From assembly GCA_963747425.1 (NCBI GenBank), contig CAVVFJ010000015.1, forward strand, positions 28,161-92,160: a stretch of DNA of 64,000 nt, in the 5' to 3' direction. The DNA is from DASUPK01 sp963747425. Lineage in GTDB: Bacteria; Actinomycetota; Thermoleophilia; Solirubrobacterales; 70-9. Position numbers and translations under genes: made by a program. Below, piece by piece: positions 27,395 through 35,558 of this stretch (its first letter is position 1; every line of letters starts with the position of its first letter). The notes beneath the pieces are model-generated. The model saw only the letters and a list, made by a program, of their open reading frames with translations. It ran no database searches and was not told the DNA's origin.

Positions 27395-27775
27395 CTAATT
27401 CAGCAGACCGGCGGCTTCGAGACCCGCAGCATGACTGGCGAAATCGCGGACCCTGATGGTCCTGCCGTCGCGATATGTCACCAGCTGGGCGAGCTCACCC
27501 GTGAAGTTCAAACCGGTCGTGTGTCCCGTGCTCTTCATCTCCCCCAGGGCGAGCACGGATTCCCCGAGGTCACGGATGTCGTCGAACCGAACGGTGATTT
27601 GCATGTCGCCCTTGAAGCTCTCCCAGGCCTGCCGGACTCCGGCACGCCCGCGATAGACCTCCATGAGCGCGAGCCATTCGACCTCGGGGTCGTACTGCTC
27701 GATCCACGCGTCGAAGTCGTCGCGGTTCCAGGCCACGACGCCCCGTTTGAAGACCTCGACGTTTTCCTGCGACAT
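27395..27775 (-). CDS. SnoaL-like (NTF2 fold) protein, cassette 1
   Basis: A 126-residue single-domain protein with the start MSQENVEVFKRGVVAWNRDD. The pattern of a helix, an aspartate-rich turn (YDPEVEWLAL), YRGRAGVRQAWESF and a C-terminal AAGLEAAGL is that of the SnoaL/ketosteroid-isomerase-like fold. Such proteins bind small hydrophobic molecules and some isomerise or hydrolyse them; the activity of this one is not known. ATG 27775 is chosen because the 5' module ends there. Confidence 0.8.
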   Translation of the reverse strand: MSQENVEVFKRGVVAWNRDDFDAWIEQYDPEVEWLALMEVYRGRAGVRQAWESFKGDMQITVRFDDIRDLGESVLALGEMKSTGHTTGLNFTGELAQLVTYRDGRTIRVRDFASHAAGLEAAGLLN

Positions 27776-27784
27776 CGCACACGG

Positions 27785-27792
27785 AGTATCTC
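27785..27792 (-). promoter_or_regulatory. Conserved 5' box of SnoaL cassette 1
   Basis: GAGATACT on the minus strand, exactly 9 bases before ATGTC of the SnoaL gene. Its GATACT part is close to a -10 box, and there is no ribosome-binding site. Confidence 0.5.
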
Positions 27793-27832
27793 GCGACATC
27801 AAGAGGAACTGCTTCCCATGCACAGCGGATAG

Positions 27833-27852
27833 CCGCTTCTCGTCCAAAGCAG
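27833..27852. terminator. Hairpin between SnoaL cassettes 1 and 2
   Basis: CCGCTTC-TCGTCC-AAAGCAG on the plus strand; on the coding strand it reads CTGCTTT-GGACGA-GAAGCGG, directly after the stop of the upstream SnoaL gene. Stem of 7 bp with one or two imperfect pairs. Confidence 0.5.
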
Positions 27853-28251
27853 CTATTCCGACAGCTGGGCGGCTTTGAGCGCCTCGGCCTGCTCTTGAAA
27901 CAGCTGGAGGCGGGTCTGCAACCCGTTCTCGACGGTGAAGACGAAAGTGCTCCTGGCGACTACTTCGATCCCGTCGCGGCCGCGCATGTGAGCCGTGTTG
28001 GGCACCACCACCCGGCGGCCCATCTGCGTCGGCTCGTGGATTTCGATTTCGACCTTCTCGAAGGCGGACCAGAACTCGTCCCAGAATGACTCCAGTCCCT
28101 GATGGCCTCGGTAGACACCCTTGAGTGGTCCCGTGGAGCGCGACCAGTCGACTTCCGCATCAGGGCTCCACACGGCCAAAGCGGCTGCCAGGTCCCGGCG
28201 ATTGAAAGCCTCGAGGCCACGGCGAACCACGTCGATGATCTCCTCCGACAT
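27853..28251 (-). CDS. SnoaL-like (NTF2 fold) protein, cassette 2
   Basis: A 132-residue protein with start MSEEIIDVVRRGLEAFNRRD. SPDAEVDWSRSTGPLKGVYRGHQGLESFWDEFWSAFE follows, then a second half ending in EQAEALKAAQLSE. The fold is that of cassette 1 with clear sequence similarity at both ends. The WSPDAEVDW motif is typical of this actinobacterial group. Confidence 0.8.
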   Translation of the reverse strand: MSEEIIDVVRRGLEAFNRRDLAAALAVWSPDAEVDWSRSTGPLKGVYRGHQGLESFWDEFWSAFEKVEIEIHEPTQMGRRVVVPNTAHMRGRDGIEVVARSTFVFTVENGLQTRLQLFQEQAEALKAAQLSE

Positions 28252-28260
28252 CGTCCACGC

Positions 28261-28268
28261 AGTATCTC
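28261..28268 (-). promoter_or_regulatory. Conserved 5' box of SnoaL cassette 2
   Basis: GAGATACT, exactly 9 bases before the ATG at 28251, as in the other cassettes. Confidence 0.5.
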
Positions 28269-28298
28269 CGTACGGACAGTCGCTTTCCATGCAAAGCG

Positions 28299-28318
28299 CC
28301 GCTGCTCGTCCAAAGCGG
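28299..28318. terminator. Hairpin between SnoaL cassettes 2 and 3
   Basis: CCGCTGC-TCGTCC-AAAGCGG on the plus strand, next to the stop of cassette 3. The coding strand reads CCGCTTT-GGACGA-GCAGCGG. Confidence 0.5.
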
Positions 28319-28735
28319 CTACTCCGACAGCCCGGCGGCTTCGAGGGTTTGCTCGGGAGTTGCGTAGAAATCAGCCCGCGCGATCAATCCCTCCTCGACC
28401 GTATAGACGAGGCCGTAGTCCATCTCGACCCACGCGTCGCCGTCGTGGGGTTTGCCGCGTTGGTGAAGAATGACCACTACCCGGTTCCCTCCCGCGTCGA
28501 TGAACTTCACCGGCTCGTAGCTGAAGTCGTCATATGGCTCCATCCAGGCGGCGCGGAACTCGAGGAACTCATCTGCGCCGTGGAGCGTGGTTTGCTCCTC
28601 CAAGAACCCCGAGAGGGTCGTAATCGGGTCCTGCGCGAAGTACTGGCTCACTTCCTCAGGAGCGACGAGGCCCTCATCCAACTGTGCAAACCAGTTGAGC
28701 GCCGCCCGCGCCAGCGCCACGTTCTCCTCCGACAT
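28319..28735 (-). CDS. SnoaL-like (NTF2 fold) protein, cassette 3
   Basis: A 138-residue protein starting MSEENVALARAALNWFAQLDEG. FLEFRAAWMEPYDDF and NRVVVILHQRGK lie in the middle, and it ends TPEQTLEAAGLSE like cassette 2. It is the most divergent of the array in its first half (a longer loop DEGLVAPEEVSQYFAQD). Transcription is in the same direction as cassettes 1 and 2. Confidence 0.8.
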   Translation of the reverse strand: MSEENVALARAALNWFAQLDEGLVAPEEVSQYFAQDPITTLSGFLEEQTTLHGADEFLEFRAAWMEPYDDFSYEPVKFIDAGGNRVVVILHQRGKPHDGDAWVEMDYGLVYTVEEGLIARADFYATPEQTLEAAGLSE

Positions 28736-28744
28736 CGCCCGACA

Positions 28745-28752
28745 AGTATCTC
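28745..28752 (-). promoter_or_regulatory. Conserved 5' box of SnoaL cassette 3
   Basis: GAGATACT, exactly 9 bases before the ATG at 28735. Confidence 0.5.
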
Positions 28753-28833
28753 GCTCGACCACTGTGACTAAACCTCTGGTTCAGTGGATGAAGGTTGGCC
28801 CCGACGCTGACGCCGGGGCCAACCGGGGCTGTC

Positions 28834-29163
28834 TCAGTTGCTGCCGCCCCTACAGCCGTTCTCGAACCCGGGAATACCGCCATGACCAGCCGCCCCCGGC
28901 GGCCCGTCGGCGGGGGTCTGGACGATGCTGTCGGTCGGCCCCTCGGCCGGGTTCAGGTCATTCAGCCCGGAGAAGGCGCACGCCGAGTTCGCATGGTCGG
29001 GCGCCTGAGTCTCGCCCGATGTAGGCGGGGTCGGGACCGGGTTCGTGGGAGAACTTGGTGTCCCCGGAGGGCCCTTGACCTCTCCCGCGAGAGCCGCACT
29101 TGCGCTTGCACCCGCAAGGGCGGCGGTACAGACTGCAACGGCGAGCAATGACTTCCTGTGCAT
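28834..29163 (-). CDS. Small secreted protein
   Basis: A 109-residue protein with a typical signal peptide (SLLAVAVCTAALAGASASAALA). The mature part is proline-, glycine- and threonine-rich with two cysteines (NSACAFSGLND and ENGCRGGSN). It resembles short secreted actinobacterial proteins of unknown role. GGGGAGG is placed 5-11 bases before ATG 29163, an obvious ribosome-binding site, in contrast with the SnoaL genes next to it. Confidence 0.7.
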   Translation of the reverse strand: MHRKSLLAVAVCTAALAGASASAALAGEVKGPPGTPSSPTNPVPTPPTSGETQAPDHANSACAFSGLNDLNPAEGPTDSIVQTPADGPPGAAGHGGIPGFENGCRGGSN

Positions 29164-29260
29164 TGCGTACCTCCCCTATCTAGACCCTGGGGCGCGGCAA
29201 GCGTCCCGGGGCCATTTGTTGTAGCCCCGACGCTACGACCCTGAGGGGGGTGTCAACCGT

Positions 29261-29325
29261 GACATCGCCCACGCACTGTCACGCGGAGGGGTACTGCCGT
29301 CCATGCAAAGCGGCGCTTTCCGCAT
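29261..29325 (-). repeat. Solo copy of the SnoaL-cassette 5' module, without a SnoaL gene
   Basis: Read on the plus strand, the first 20 bases (29261-29280) match the module of cassette 2 (28251-28270) at 17 positions by my count. The downstream GTCCATGCAAAGC is shared too. It ends in AAAGC-GGC-GCTTT, a small hairpin beside the fabI stop. No SnoaL reading frame follows on the minus strand; the next gene is the small secreted protein. It looks like a leftover cassette end. Confidence 0.55.
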
Positions 29326-30173
29326 CAAGCCTCCAGGCGGTGGGGGGATCGCTCGCCGCCCAGTAGCTCCCCCGACCCCACCGCGCCGTTCGAGTCGATT
29401 GGCTGCTCGGTGACCGCGCCGACCGCATGGGCCCCGCCGTCCACGTGGATCACCTCGCCGCTGATCGCCTCGGACCAGTCCGAGAGCAGGAAGCAGATGG
29501 CGCGCGCCACCGGAGTCGGATCGTCGGTGTCCCAGCCCAGAGGCGCCGCCGCCGGCCAGCTGGAGGCCAGCTGGTCGAAGCCGTCGATCCCGCCCGCCGC
29601 CGGCGACGCGATCGGGCCGGCTGAGATCAGGTTGGCGCGAATGCCTCGGGGGCCGAGCTCCCGCGCCAGGTAGCGGTTGACCGCCTCCAGCGCCGCCTTC
29701 GAGACCCCCATCCAGTCGTAGGACGGCCAGGCGACCGAGGCGTCGAAGTCCAGGCCGACGACGCTGCCGCTGTCCGCCATCAGCGGCGCAAGATGTCGCG
29801 CCAGCGCCTGGTAGGAGTAGGCGCTGGTCCGGAAGGCCTCGAGTGCGCTCTCCGGCGGCGTCTCCATGAAGCGCCCGCCGATCGCGTCCGCCGGGGCGAA
29901 GGCGATCGCGTGCAGGGCGCCGTCGAGGCCGTCCCAGCGGCCGTCGAGGTCCTCCGCGAGCGAGGAGAGGTCCTCCTCGGAGTTGATGTCGAGCTCGAGC
30001 ACGTCGGGCGGTTCGGGGAGCCGGGCGGCCGCGCGTTCGGTCATCCGCCGAGTACGGCCGAAGCCGGTGAGCACGACCTCCGCGCCGGCGAGCTGCGCCT
30101 CGCGAGCGGCCGCGAAGGCGATGCTCTTCCGGGTCAGCACCCCGGTGATCAGCAGTCTCTTCCCGGAGAGCAT
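29325..30173 (-). CDS. fabI: Enoyl-[acyl-carrier-protein] reductase (NADH)
   Basis: Last step of the fatty-acid elongation cycle: reduces trans-2-enoyl-ACP. The 282-residue protein has the FabI/InhA-type nucleotide motif LLITGVLTRKSIAFA rather than GxxxGxG. Tyr152 and Lys159 lie in SYDWMGVSKAALE (Tyr-X6-Lys, as in InhA), and GPIASPAAGGI and HVDGGAHAVG end the fold. The C-terminal 30 residues are an extra tail. It is the last gene of the fab operon, its ATG 1 base from the maoC-like stop. Confidence 0.9.
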   Translation of the reverse strand: MLSGKRLLITGVLTRKSIAFAAAREAQLAGAEVVLTGFGRTRRMTERAAARLPEPPDVLELDINSEEDLSSLAEDLDGRWDGLDGALHAIAFAPADAIGGRFMETPPESALEAFRTSAYSYQALARHLAPLMADSGSVVGLDFDASVAWPSYDWMGVSKAALEAVNRYLARELGPRGIRANLISAGPIASPAAGGIDGFDQLASSWPAAAPLGWDTDDPTPVARAICFLLSDWSEAISGEVIHVDGGAHAVGAVTEQPIDSNGAVGSGELLGGERSPHRLEA

Positions 30174-30733
30174 CAGGCGAGCAGCCTGCCGTCCTGGATC
30201 GGGGAGAGCTCGTCGGCGCCGGATCCCGGCGCGGGCGCCTCGGCAGCCGGCTCCGGCTGGCGGCGCCAGAGCACCACGATCTCCATGCGGGCCACCAGCT
30301 CGTCGGCCTGGTTGACGATCCGGACGGCGAGCGTGACCAGCCCGGTCTCGGCCCCGAGCTCCCGCTTGTCCGCGAGCCGAGCGCGAACCCGGATCGTGTC
30401 GCCGAGCCCGACCGGCCGCTTCAGCACAGCACCGTCGATGGAGCGCAGGGCGAGCACGACGCGGGGATCGATCGGCAGCAGGCCCAGCGCGTAGGAGAAG
30501 ACCAGCATCCCGTGCGCGATCCGCCGGCCGAAGGCGCTTTCGGCCGCCCAGGCGGCGTCGGCGTGCTGGGGGTGCCAGTCGCCGGTCAGGGCCGCGAACG
30601 AGACCACGTCGTACTCGGTGACGGTCCGCCCCGAGGACTCCATCGAGTCCCCGATCTCCAGGTCGTCGAAATAGGGCGGCGCCTCGCGCCAGAGGGTCCC
30701 CTCGCGGGCCGCGTCGATCGTCTCCGTAGTCAT
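30173..30733 (-). CDS. MaoC-like dehydratase, probable (3R)-hydroxyacyl-ACP dehydratase
   Basis: A 186-residue hotdog protein. FDDLEIGDSMESSGRTVTE is the N-terminal part and TGDWHPQHADAAWAAESAFGRRIAHGML contains the hydratase motif with catalytic Asp and His. In this operon no fabZ or fabA is present, so this protein most likely supplies the dehydration step, as HadB-type proteins do in mycobacteria. Its start overlaps the carboxyltransferase stop by 4 bases and its end shares a base with the fabI start. Confidence 0.8.
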   Translation of the reverse strand: MTTETIDAAREGTLWREAPPYFDDLEIGDSMESSGRTVTEYDVVSFAALTGDWHPQHADAAWAAESAFGRRIAHGMLVFSYALGLLPIDPRVVLALRSIDGAVLKRPVGLGDTIRVRARLADKRELGAETGLVTLAVRIVNQADELVARMEIVVLWRRQPEPAAEAPAPGSGADELSPIQDGRLLA

Positions 30734-32220
30734 GCCGTCCTCCTTCGTCCGTTGGCTCCGCCGAGCGCCGAGAGCGCCCAGATCAGTCGCTCCCTCGTCT
30801 CGGCCGGCTCGATCACCTCGTCGACGTCTCCGGCGCCGGCGGCGACCTCCGCTCTCAGGTGGCCCTCCGCGTACTCCTCGGCAAGGCGGGCGTGCTCGGC
30901 CTCGGGATCGGCCGATCCCTCGATCGCCCGCCGGTGGATGATCCCCACCGCCTGGCGGGCGCCGAGCACGCCGATCTCGGCGCTCGGCCAGGCCAGCACG
31001 AGGTCGGCGCCCAGCTGGCGCGAGTTCATCGTGATGAACCCGCCCCCGTAGGCCTTGCGCATCACGACCGTGACCTTCGGGACCCGGGCTGCGGAGAAGG
31101 CGTGCAGGAGCCCGGCGCCGTGGCGGATCACTCCGATCCCCTCCTGCTTCGTCCCCGGCAGGAACCCGGGGGTGTCGACGAACACGGCCAAGGGCAACCC
31201 GAACGCCTCACAGCGCCGGATGAATCCCGCCGCCTTCTCGGAGGCGGCCGAGTCGATTGCGCCGCCGAGATGGTGCGGCTGGTTGGCGACCACGCCGACC
31301 GGGTGTCCATTCAGGCGGATCAGCGCCGTGACCATGTTGCGGGCCCAGCGAGGCGAGAGCTCGAGCATCGAGCTCGAGTCGCCGATGCAGCGGATCACCG
31401 AGCGGACGTCGTAGACCTTGCGGGGATCGGCCGGGACCGCGGTGCCCGGATCCCTGCCGAGGGGCTCCTGGGGAAGGACCGGGTCGGGCGGCTCCTCGGA
31501 GCTCTGGGGCAGGTGGCCGAGCAGGTCGCGGACGAGCTCTGCCGCGGCGCGGTCGTCCGGTGCGACCAGGTCGCAGACGCCGTTTCGCGAGTGGACCCGG
31601 GCGCCGCCCAGCTCCTCCATCGTCACGGTCTCCCCCATCACCTCCTCAACCACGCCGGGGCCGGTCAGGAAGAGCCGGGCCTCCTCGGTCATCACCACGA
31701 AGTCCGTGAGGGCGGGGGAATAGGCGCCGCCGCCGGCCGAGGTCCCGGTGATCACGCTGATCTGCGGGACGTGGCCCGAGAGCGCGACGTGATGCCGGAA
31801 GATCGCGCCATATCCGCCCAGCGCCTCGGCCCCCTCGTCGATGCGGGCGCCGCCGGAGGCGATGAACCCGACCACCGGGGCCCCCGCCCGGCCGGCCAGA
31901 TCGAGCACGCGCACGATCGTCTCTGCCTGGGCTGTGCCGAGCGATCCGCCGGCGAAGCTCTGGTCCTGCGCGTAGCAGTAGACCGGCCTTCCGCCGACGC
32001 TCCCGGCGCCGGCGACGACGCCGTCGCCCGGAGCCGACCGCGCCGACCGGGACGCGATCCGCGTCCGGACCAGCTCGAGCGAGCCCGGGTCGCAGAGCGC
32101 CTCGAGCCGCTCGAGTGGCGTCAGCCGGGTCGGCTCCTCGGCCTCCGGAGCCGGACGAAGACCCGAGAGCGGCGTGGCCAGAGCAGGCTTCACGCTGACC
32201 ACCACCAACGGCGGCCACAA
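30730..32220 (-). CDS. Acyl-CoA carboxylase, carboxyltransferase subunit
   Basis: Transfers carboxyl from biotin to acetyl- or propionyl-CoA to give malonyl- or methylmalonyl-CoA. The 496-residue length covers both halves: N-terminal YAQDQSFAGGSLGTAQAE, FIASGGARIDEG, ITGTSAGGGAYSPAL; C-terminal SEKAAGFIRRCEAFGLPLAVFVDTPGFLPGTKQE, MRKAYGGGFITMNS and WPSAEIGVLGARQAVGII. These are AccD/PccB-type signatures. Position in the fab operon favours acetyl-CoA. Start uncertain between TTG 32220 and GTG 32193; the N-terminal residues are not conserved. Confidence 0.88.
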   Translation of the reverse strand: MWPPLVVVSVKPALATPLSGLRPAPEAEEPTRLTPLERLEALCDPGSLELVRTRIASRSARSAPGDGVVAGAGSVGGRPVYCYAQDQSFAGGSLGTAQAETIVRVLDLAGRAGAPVVGFIASGGARIDEGAEALGGYGAIFRHHVALSGHVPQISVITGTSAGGGAYSPALTDFVVMTEEARLFLTGPGVVEEVMGETVTMEELGGARVHSRNGVCDLVAPDDRAAAELVRDLLGHLPQSSEEPPDPVLPQEPLGRDPGTAVPADPRKVYDVRSVIRCIGDSSSMLELSPRWARNMVTALIRLNGHPVGVVANQPHHLGGAIDSAASEKAAGFIRRCEAFGLPLAVFVDTPGFLPGTKQEGIGVIRHGAGLLHAFSAARVPKVTVVMRKAYGGGFITMNSRQLGADLVLAWPSAEIGVLGARQAVGIIHRRAIEGSADPEAEHARLAEEYAEGHLRAEVAAGAGDVDEVIEPAETRERLIWALSALGGANGRRRTA

Positions 32221-32251
32221 AAACCGCCGCCGAATCTATCTCGGCGGCCGC

Positions 32252-33451
32252 TCACGCGGCCGCCTCGATGCAGAGGACGGCGTTGTGCCCGCCGAAGCCG
32301 AAGGAGTTGCTGATCCCGATGGCCGGGTGCCCGTTCAGGGGCAGCTCCCTCGCCCCGTCAGGGACGTAGTCGAGGTCGAGCCCCTCATCGGGCTCCTCGT
32401 AGTTGAGGGTGGGGGGCGCCTGCTTCGCCCGGAGCGCCTGCAGTGTCTCCACCGCCTCGACGGCCCCCGCGGCGCCGAGCAGATGCCCGATCGCCGACTT
32501 GGTCGACGAGGTCGGAATCCGCACAGCCTGCTCGCCGAGCGCCGACTTCAGCGCCTCGGTCTCGGAGCGGTCGTTGAGCGGGGTTGAGGTTCCGTGCGCG
32601 TTGACGTAGGCGACCTGGCCCGGCTCGATCTCCGCGTCGGCGAGCGCCTTGCGGATCGCGCGCGCCGCGCCCTCGCCGCTCGGCTCGGGCGCGGTCATGT
32701 GGTGAGCGTCCGCGGTGGCGCCGTACCCGGTCAGGTATCCGAGGATCGGCGCACCGCGCAGCTCGGCGGTCTCGGCGTCCTCGAGGACCATTACGCCGGC
32801 GCCCTCGCCCATCACGAATCCGTCGCGGCGGCGGTCGAAGGGCCGCGAGATGCCGGACTCGGACGTGGCCCCCATCTCGGCGAAGGCCGCCATCGCCAGC
32901 GGCGTCATCGCCGATTCCGCACCGCCCGCCACGCAGGCGACGGCATCGCCGAAGGCGATCATCCGAGCAGCAGTCCCGAGGGCGTGTGCGCCGGCGGCGC
33001 AGGCGGAGACGGTCCCGAAGCACTGGCCGCGCAGGTCGTGCTCGATCGCCAGGGCACCCGCTACCGAGTTGGGCATCATCTGGGGGACGCAGTGAGGGGA
33101 CACCTTGCCCTGCCCGCTCTCCCGCAGGACGATGTGCTCGGACTCGATCGTGGAGATACCGCCAATCCCGGTCCCCATCACGCAGCCGACCTCGGCTCGG
33201 TCGTAGGGCGCCTCTTCCAGGCCGGCGCCCGAGATCGCCTCGGCTCCCGCGACCAGGGCGAGCTGGGTGAAGCGGTCCGTGCGGCGCACCTGGCGACGGG
33301 TCAGGTGATCGGTCGGCTCGAACTCGTCGCAGCGCGCGAGGCCGTCCTCGATCCCAGACTCGCCGGCCGCCCAGCGCTCGTGCAGGGCCGGCGCGCTGAC
33401 GCCGAGCGGCGTGACGGCGCCGATCCCGGTGATCGCGACTCGGCGTGTCAC
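32252..33451 (-). CDS. fabF: 3-oxoacyl-[acyl-carrier-protein] synthase II
   Basis: Condensing enzyme of elongation. 399 residues from GTG 33451, whose bases overlap the acp stop (GTGA), which fixes the start. Seen are VAITGIGAVTPLG, Cys151 in GTVSACAAGAHALG, the histidines in NAHGTSTPLND and KSAIGHLLGAAG, and the C-terminal NSFGFGGHNA. All active-site residues are present. Coupled to acp upstream. Confidence 0.95.
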   Translation of the reverse strand: MTRRVAITGIGAVTPLGVSAPALHERWAAGESGIEDGLARCDEFEPTDHLTRRQVRRTDRFTQLALVAGAEAISGAGLEEAPYDRAEVGCVMGTGIGGISTIESEHIVLRESGQGKVSPHCVPQMMPNSVAGALAIEHDLRGQCFGTVSACAAGAHALGTAARMIAFGDAVACVAGGAESAMTPLAMAAFAEMGATSESGISRPFDRRRDGFVMGEGAGVMVLEDAETAELRGAPILGYLTGYGATADAHHMTAPEPSGEGAARAIRKALADAEIEPGQVAYVNAHGTSTPLNDRSETEALKSALGEQAVRIPTSSTKSAIGHLLGAAGAVEAVETLQALRAKQAPPTLNYEEPDEGLDLDYVPDGARELPLNGHPAIGISNSFGFGGHNAVLCIEAAA

Positions 33452-33693
33452 TGCTGGCGCGCGGCGACGAAGTCGACGACGTCCTGGACCGTCGCGATCT
33501 TGTCCATGTCGGCGTCGGTGACCTCGATCTTGTACTCGTCCTCGATCACCTGGGCGAGCTCGACGAGATCGAGCGAGTCGATGTCCAGGTCCTCGAATCG
33601 CGAGTCGGGCTTGACGTTCTCCGGCTCCTCGCCGAACTCGACGAGCGCCGAGATCACCCTCTCTTGCACCTGGTCCTTGGTTGCGGTTGTCAT
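33448..33693 (-). CDS. acpP: Acyl carrier protein
   Basis: An 81-residue acidic protein carrying fatty-acid intermediates on a 4'-phosphopantetheine arm. The attachment site is Ser40 in DLDIDSLDLVELAQVIEDEY. AAAGGGGA precedes ATG 33693 as ribosome-binding site, stronger than elsewhere in the operon, which fits the need for high expression. It lies between fabG and fabF, the usual place. Confidence 0.95.
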   Translation of the reverse strand: MTTATKDQVQERVISALVEFGEEPENVKPDSRFEDLDIDSLDLVELAQVIEDEYKIEVTDADMDKIATVQDVVDFVAARQQ

Positions 33694-33716
33694 ACGTCCC
33701 CTTTCTTGTTGGTTGA

Positions 33717-34515
33717 TCAGGCGGACATGCCGCCGTCGACCGGCAGAACGGCACCGGTCACGTAGGAGGCCTCCTCCGAGGCCAGGAAGCGGATGCAGGC
33801 AGCGACGTCCTCCGGGGACCCGGCCCGCTTCGCGGGAATCGCGTCGAGCAATCCGGTCGGCTCGTCGGCATCGGAGCCGTTGGAGGTGAAGTCGCGGGTC
33901 AGCTCGGTCTCGATCAGCCCAGGAGCGACGGCGTTCACGGTCACGCCCCGGCGAGCGACCTCGACCGCCACCGTCCGGGTGAAGGCGATCAGTCCCGCCT
34001 TGGAGGCCGCGTAGTTGGCCTGGCCCGGGTTGGCCCGCAGGCCGACGACCGACGAGACGTTGATCACCCGGCCGAAGCGCTGGCGCATCATCGGCCCGAT
34101 CGCGGCGCGGGTGAGCCTGAAGGCGGCGGTCAGATTGACGTCGAGGACCCGGCTCCAGTCCTCGTCGCTGAGCCGCATCGAGAGGTTGTCCGCGGTCATG
34201 CCCGCGTTGTTGACCAGCACGAGCACCGGTCCGAGCCGCTCGGCGACCTCCGAGATCATCTGATCGGCCGCATCGGGATCGGCGACGTCGGCGCCGACCG
34301 CGAGCGCGGTCCCGCCCGCGTCCTCGACCTCCGCGGCGATGCCCTCGGCGCCGTCGCGGTCGCGGCTGTAGTTGATGCCGACGGACCAGCCGTCCTGCGG
34401 CCAGGGCCCTCGCCGTGGCAGCGCCGATGCCGCGCGAGGCGCCGGTGACCAGGGCGCAGCCAAGGTCTCGCTTCGCGGCGATGCCCTCAGGCTTCGTGGC
34501 CGTCTCGGTCGTCAT
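33717..34515 (-). CDS. fabG: 3-oxoacyl-[acyl-carrier-protein] reductase, one frameshift
   Basis: NADPH-dependent SDR reducing the keto group. The start MTTETATKPEG at 34515 and ALVTGASRGIGAATARALA are in one frame; QDGWSVGINYSRDRDGAE to the end are in another, with the change near 34402 (an extra base in GCCGCAGGAC). Length 799 is one over a multiple of three. Other motifs: LVNNAGMTADN, NVSSVVG, the Tyr-Lys pair in QANYAASKAGLIAFT, and APGLIETELT. The start overlaps the fabH stop by 4 bases. Confidence 0.92.
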
Positions 34516-35558
34516 GCGGCCCCCTCCCACTCGACGATCCCGGCGCCCCAGGTGAGCCCGGCGCCGAAGGCCGAGAGCAGCACCCGCGAGCCCTTCCGCA
34601 GCAGACCGGTCGAGGCCGCCTCGGAAAGTGCGATCGGGATGCTGGCCGCCGAGGTGTTGCCGTACTCGCGGAGGCAATCGATCACCCGGTCCGGGGGAAG
34701 GTCGAGGCGCTCGCCGACCGCGGAGATGATCCGCGAGTTGGCCTGGTGGTAGACGAAGAGGTCGATCTCCTCGAGCGCGAGTCCAGCGTCCGAGACGACC
34801 TGCTGGGTCGTGTCGCCCATCGCCGCGACCGCCGCCCGGAAGGTCGCGCGCCCGTCCATCCGGACGAGCCGCTCCTCGTTGGTGGCCTGGATCAGCTCGG
34901 CGCGCTCGCCGTCCGAATGCAAGGCGATCGGCCCGATCGCGCCGGGGCCGCCCAGGGTGAGCACGGCGGCCCCCGCGCCATCGCCGAACAGGCCCGCGGT
35001 TCGCCGGTCGGTGTAGTCGATGACCCGGCTGAGCACCTCGGCGCCCACGACGAGCACGGCTCGTGCCCGTCCGGATTCCAGCTGCGCTGTCGCCAGAGAG
35101 AGAGCCGAGAGGAAGCCGGTGCATGCCGCGCCGATGTCGATCGCCCCTGCCGACCCGGCGCCGAGCCGGGCGGCCACCAGCGGTGCGGCGTGGGGCTGCA
35201 GCTGGTCCGGGGTGAAGGTCGCGACCAGGACGAGGTCGAGATCGGTGGGTTCGAGGCCGGCGAGCGCGAGGGCGCTCGACCCGGCCTCGGCGGCGAGGTC
35301 GACCAGGGTCTCGCCGTCGACGCGGCGACGGCGGTGGATTCCCGTCCGGGAGGAGATCCACTCCGAGTCGACTCCGAGCGGCTCGGCGATCTCGTCGTTC
35401 TCGACGACGCGCTCGGGCAGCGCGGCCGCCACCGCCGCGACCCCGGGGCCTGACGTCCGTTTGGCGTCCACCGCACCCGTCGCCCGCGCGACCAGCCCGT
35501 CGGGATCGACCAGCGAGGAATCCACCTCCCACTGCTGTCCGGGCGAGAGCTCAGGCAA
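34512..35558 (-). CDS. fabH: 3-oxoacyl-[acyl-carrier-protein] synthase III
   Basis: Starts chain synthesis by condensing acyl-CoA with malonyl-ACP. 348 residues. Cys146 in DIGAACTGFLSAL, His in FVYHQANSRII and Asn in YGNTSAASIP form the triad. The first 40 residues (PELSPGQQW...) are extra compared with the E. coli enzyme; the start at 35558 overlaps the fabD end by 8 bases, which supports it. The conserved part begins VAAVAAALPERVV. In actinobacteria this enzyme often prefers branched primers, which cannot be judged here. Confidence 0.93.
   Translation of the reverse strand: MPELSPGQQWEVDSSLVDPDGLVARATGAVDAKRTSGPGVAAVAAALPERVVENDEIAEPLGVDSEWISSRTGIHRRRRVDGETLVDLAAEAGSSALALAGLEPTDLDLVLVATFTPDQLQPHAAPLVAARLGAGSAGAIDIGAACTGFLSALSLATAQLESGRARAVLVVGAEVLSRVIDYTDRRTAGLFGDGAGAAVLTLGGPGAIGPIALHSDGERAELIQATNEERLVRMDGRATFRAAVAAMGDTTQQVVSDAGLALEEIDLFVYHQANSRIISAVGERLDLPPDRVIDCLREYGNTSAASIPIALSEAASTGLLRKGSRVLLSAFGAGLTWGAGIVEWEGAA

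Noticed and set aside
27340..29330. CRISPR-like array
   Set aside because: The repeated elements are gene flanks spaced by 380-490 bases of coding sequence, not short repeats with spacers; no cas gene is present.
30859..32313. A 484-codon open frame on the plus strand
   Set aside because: Antisense to the carboxyltransferase gene, whose catalytic motifs are complete.
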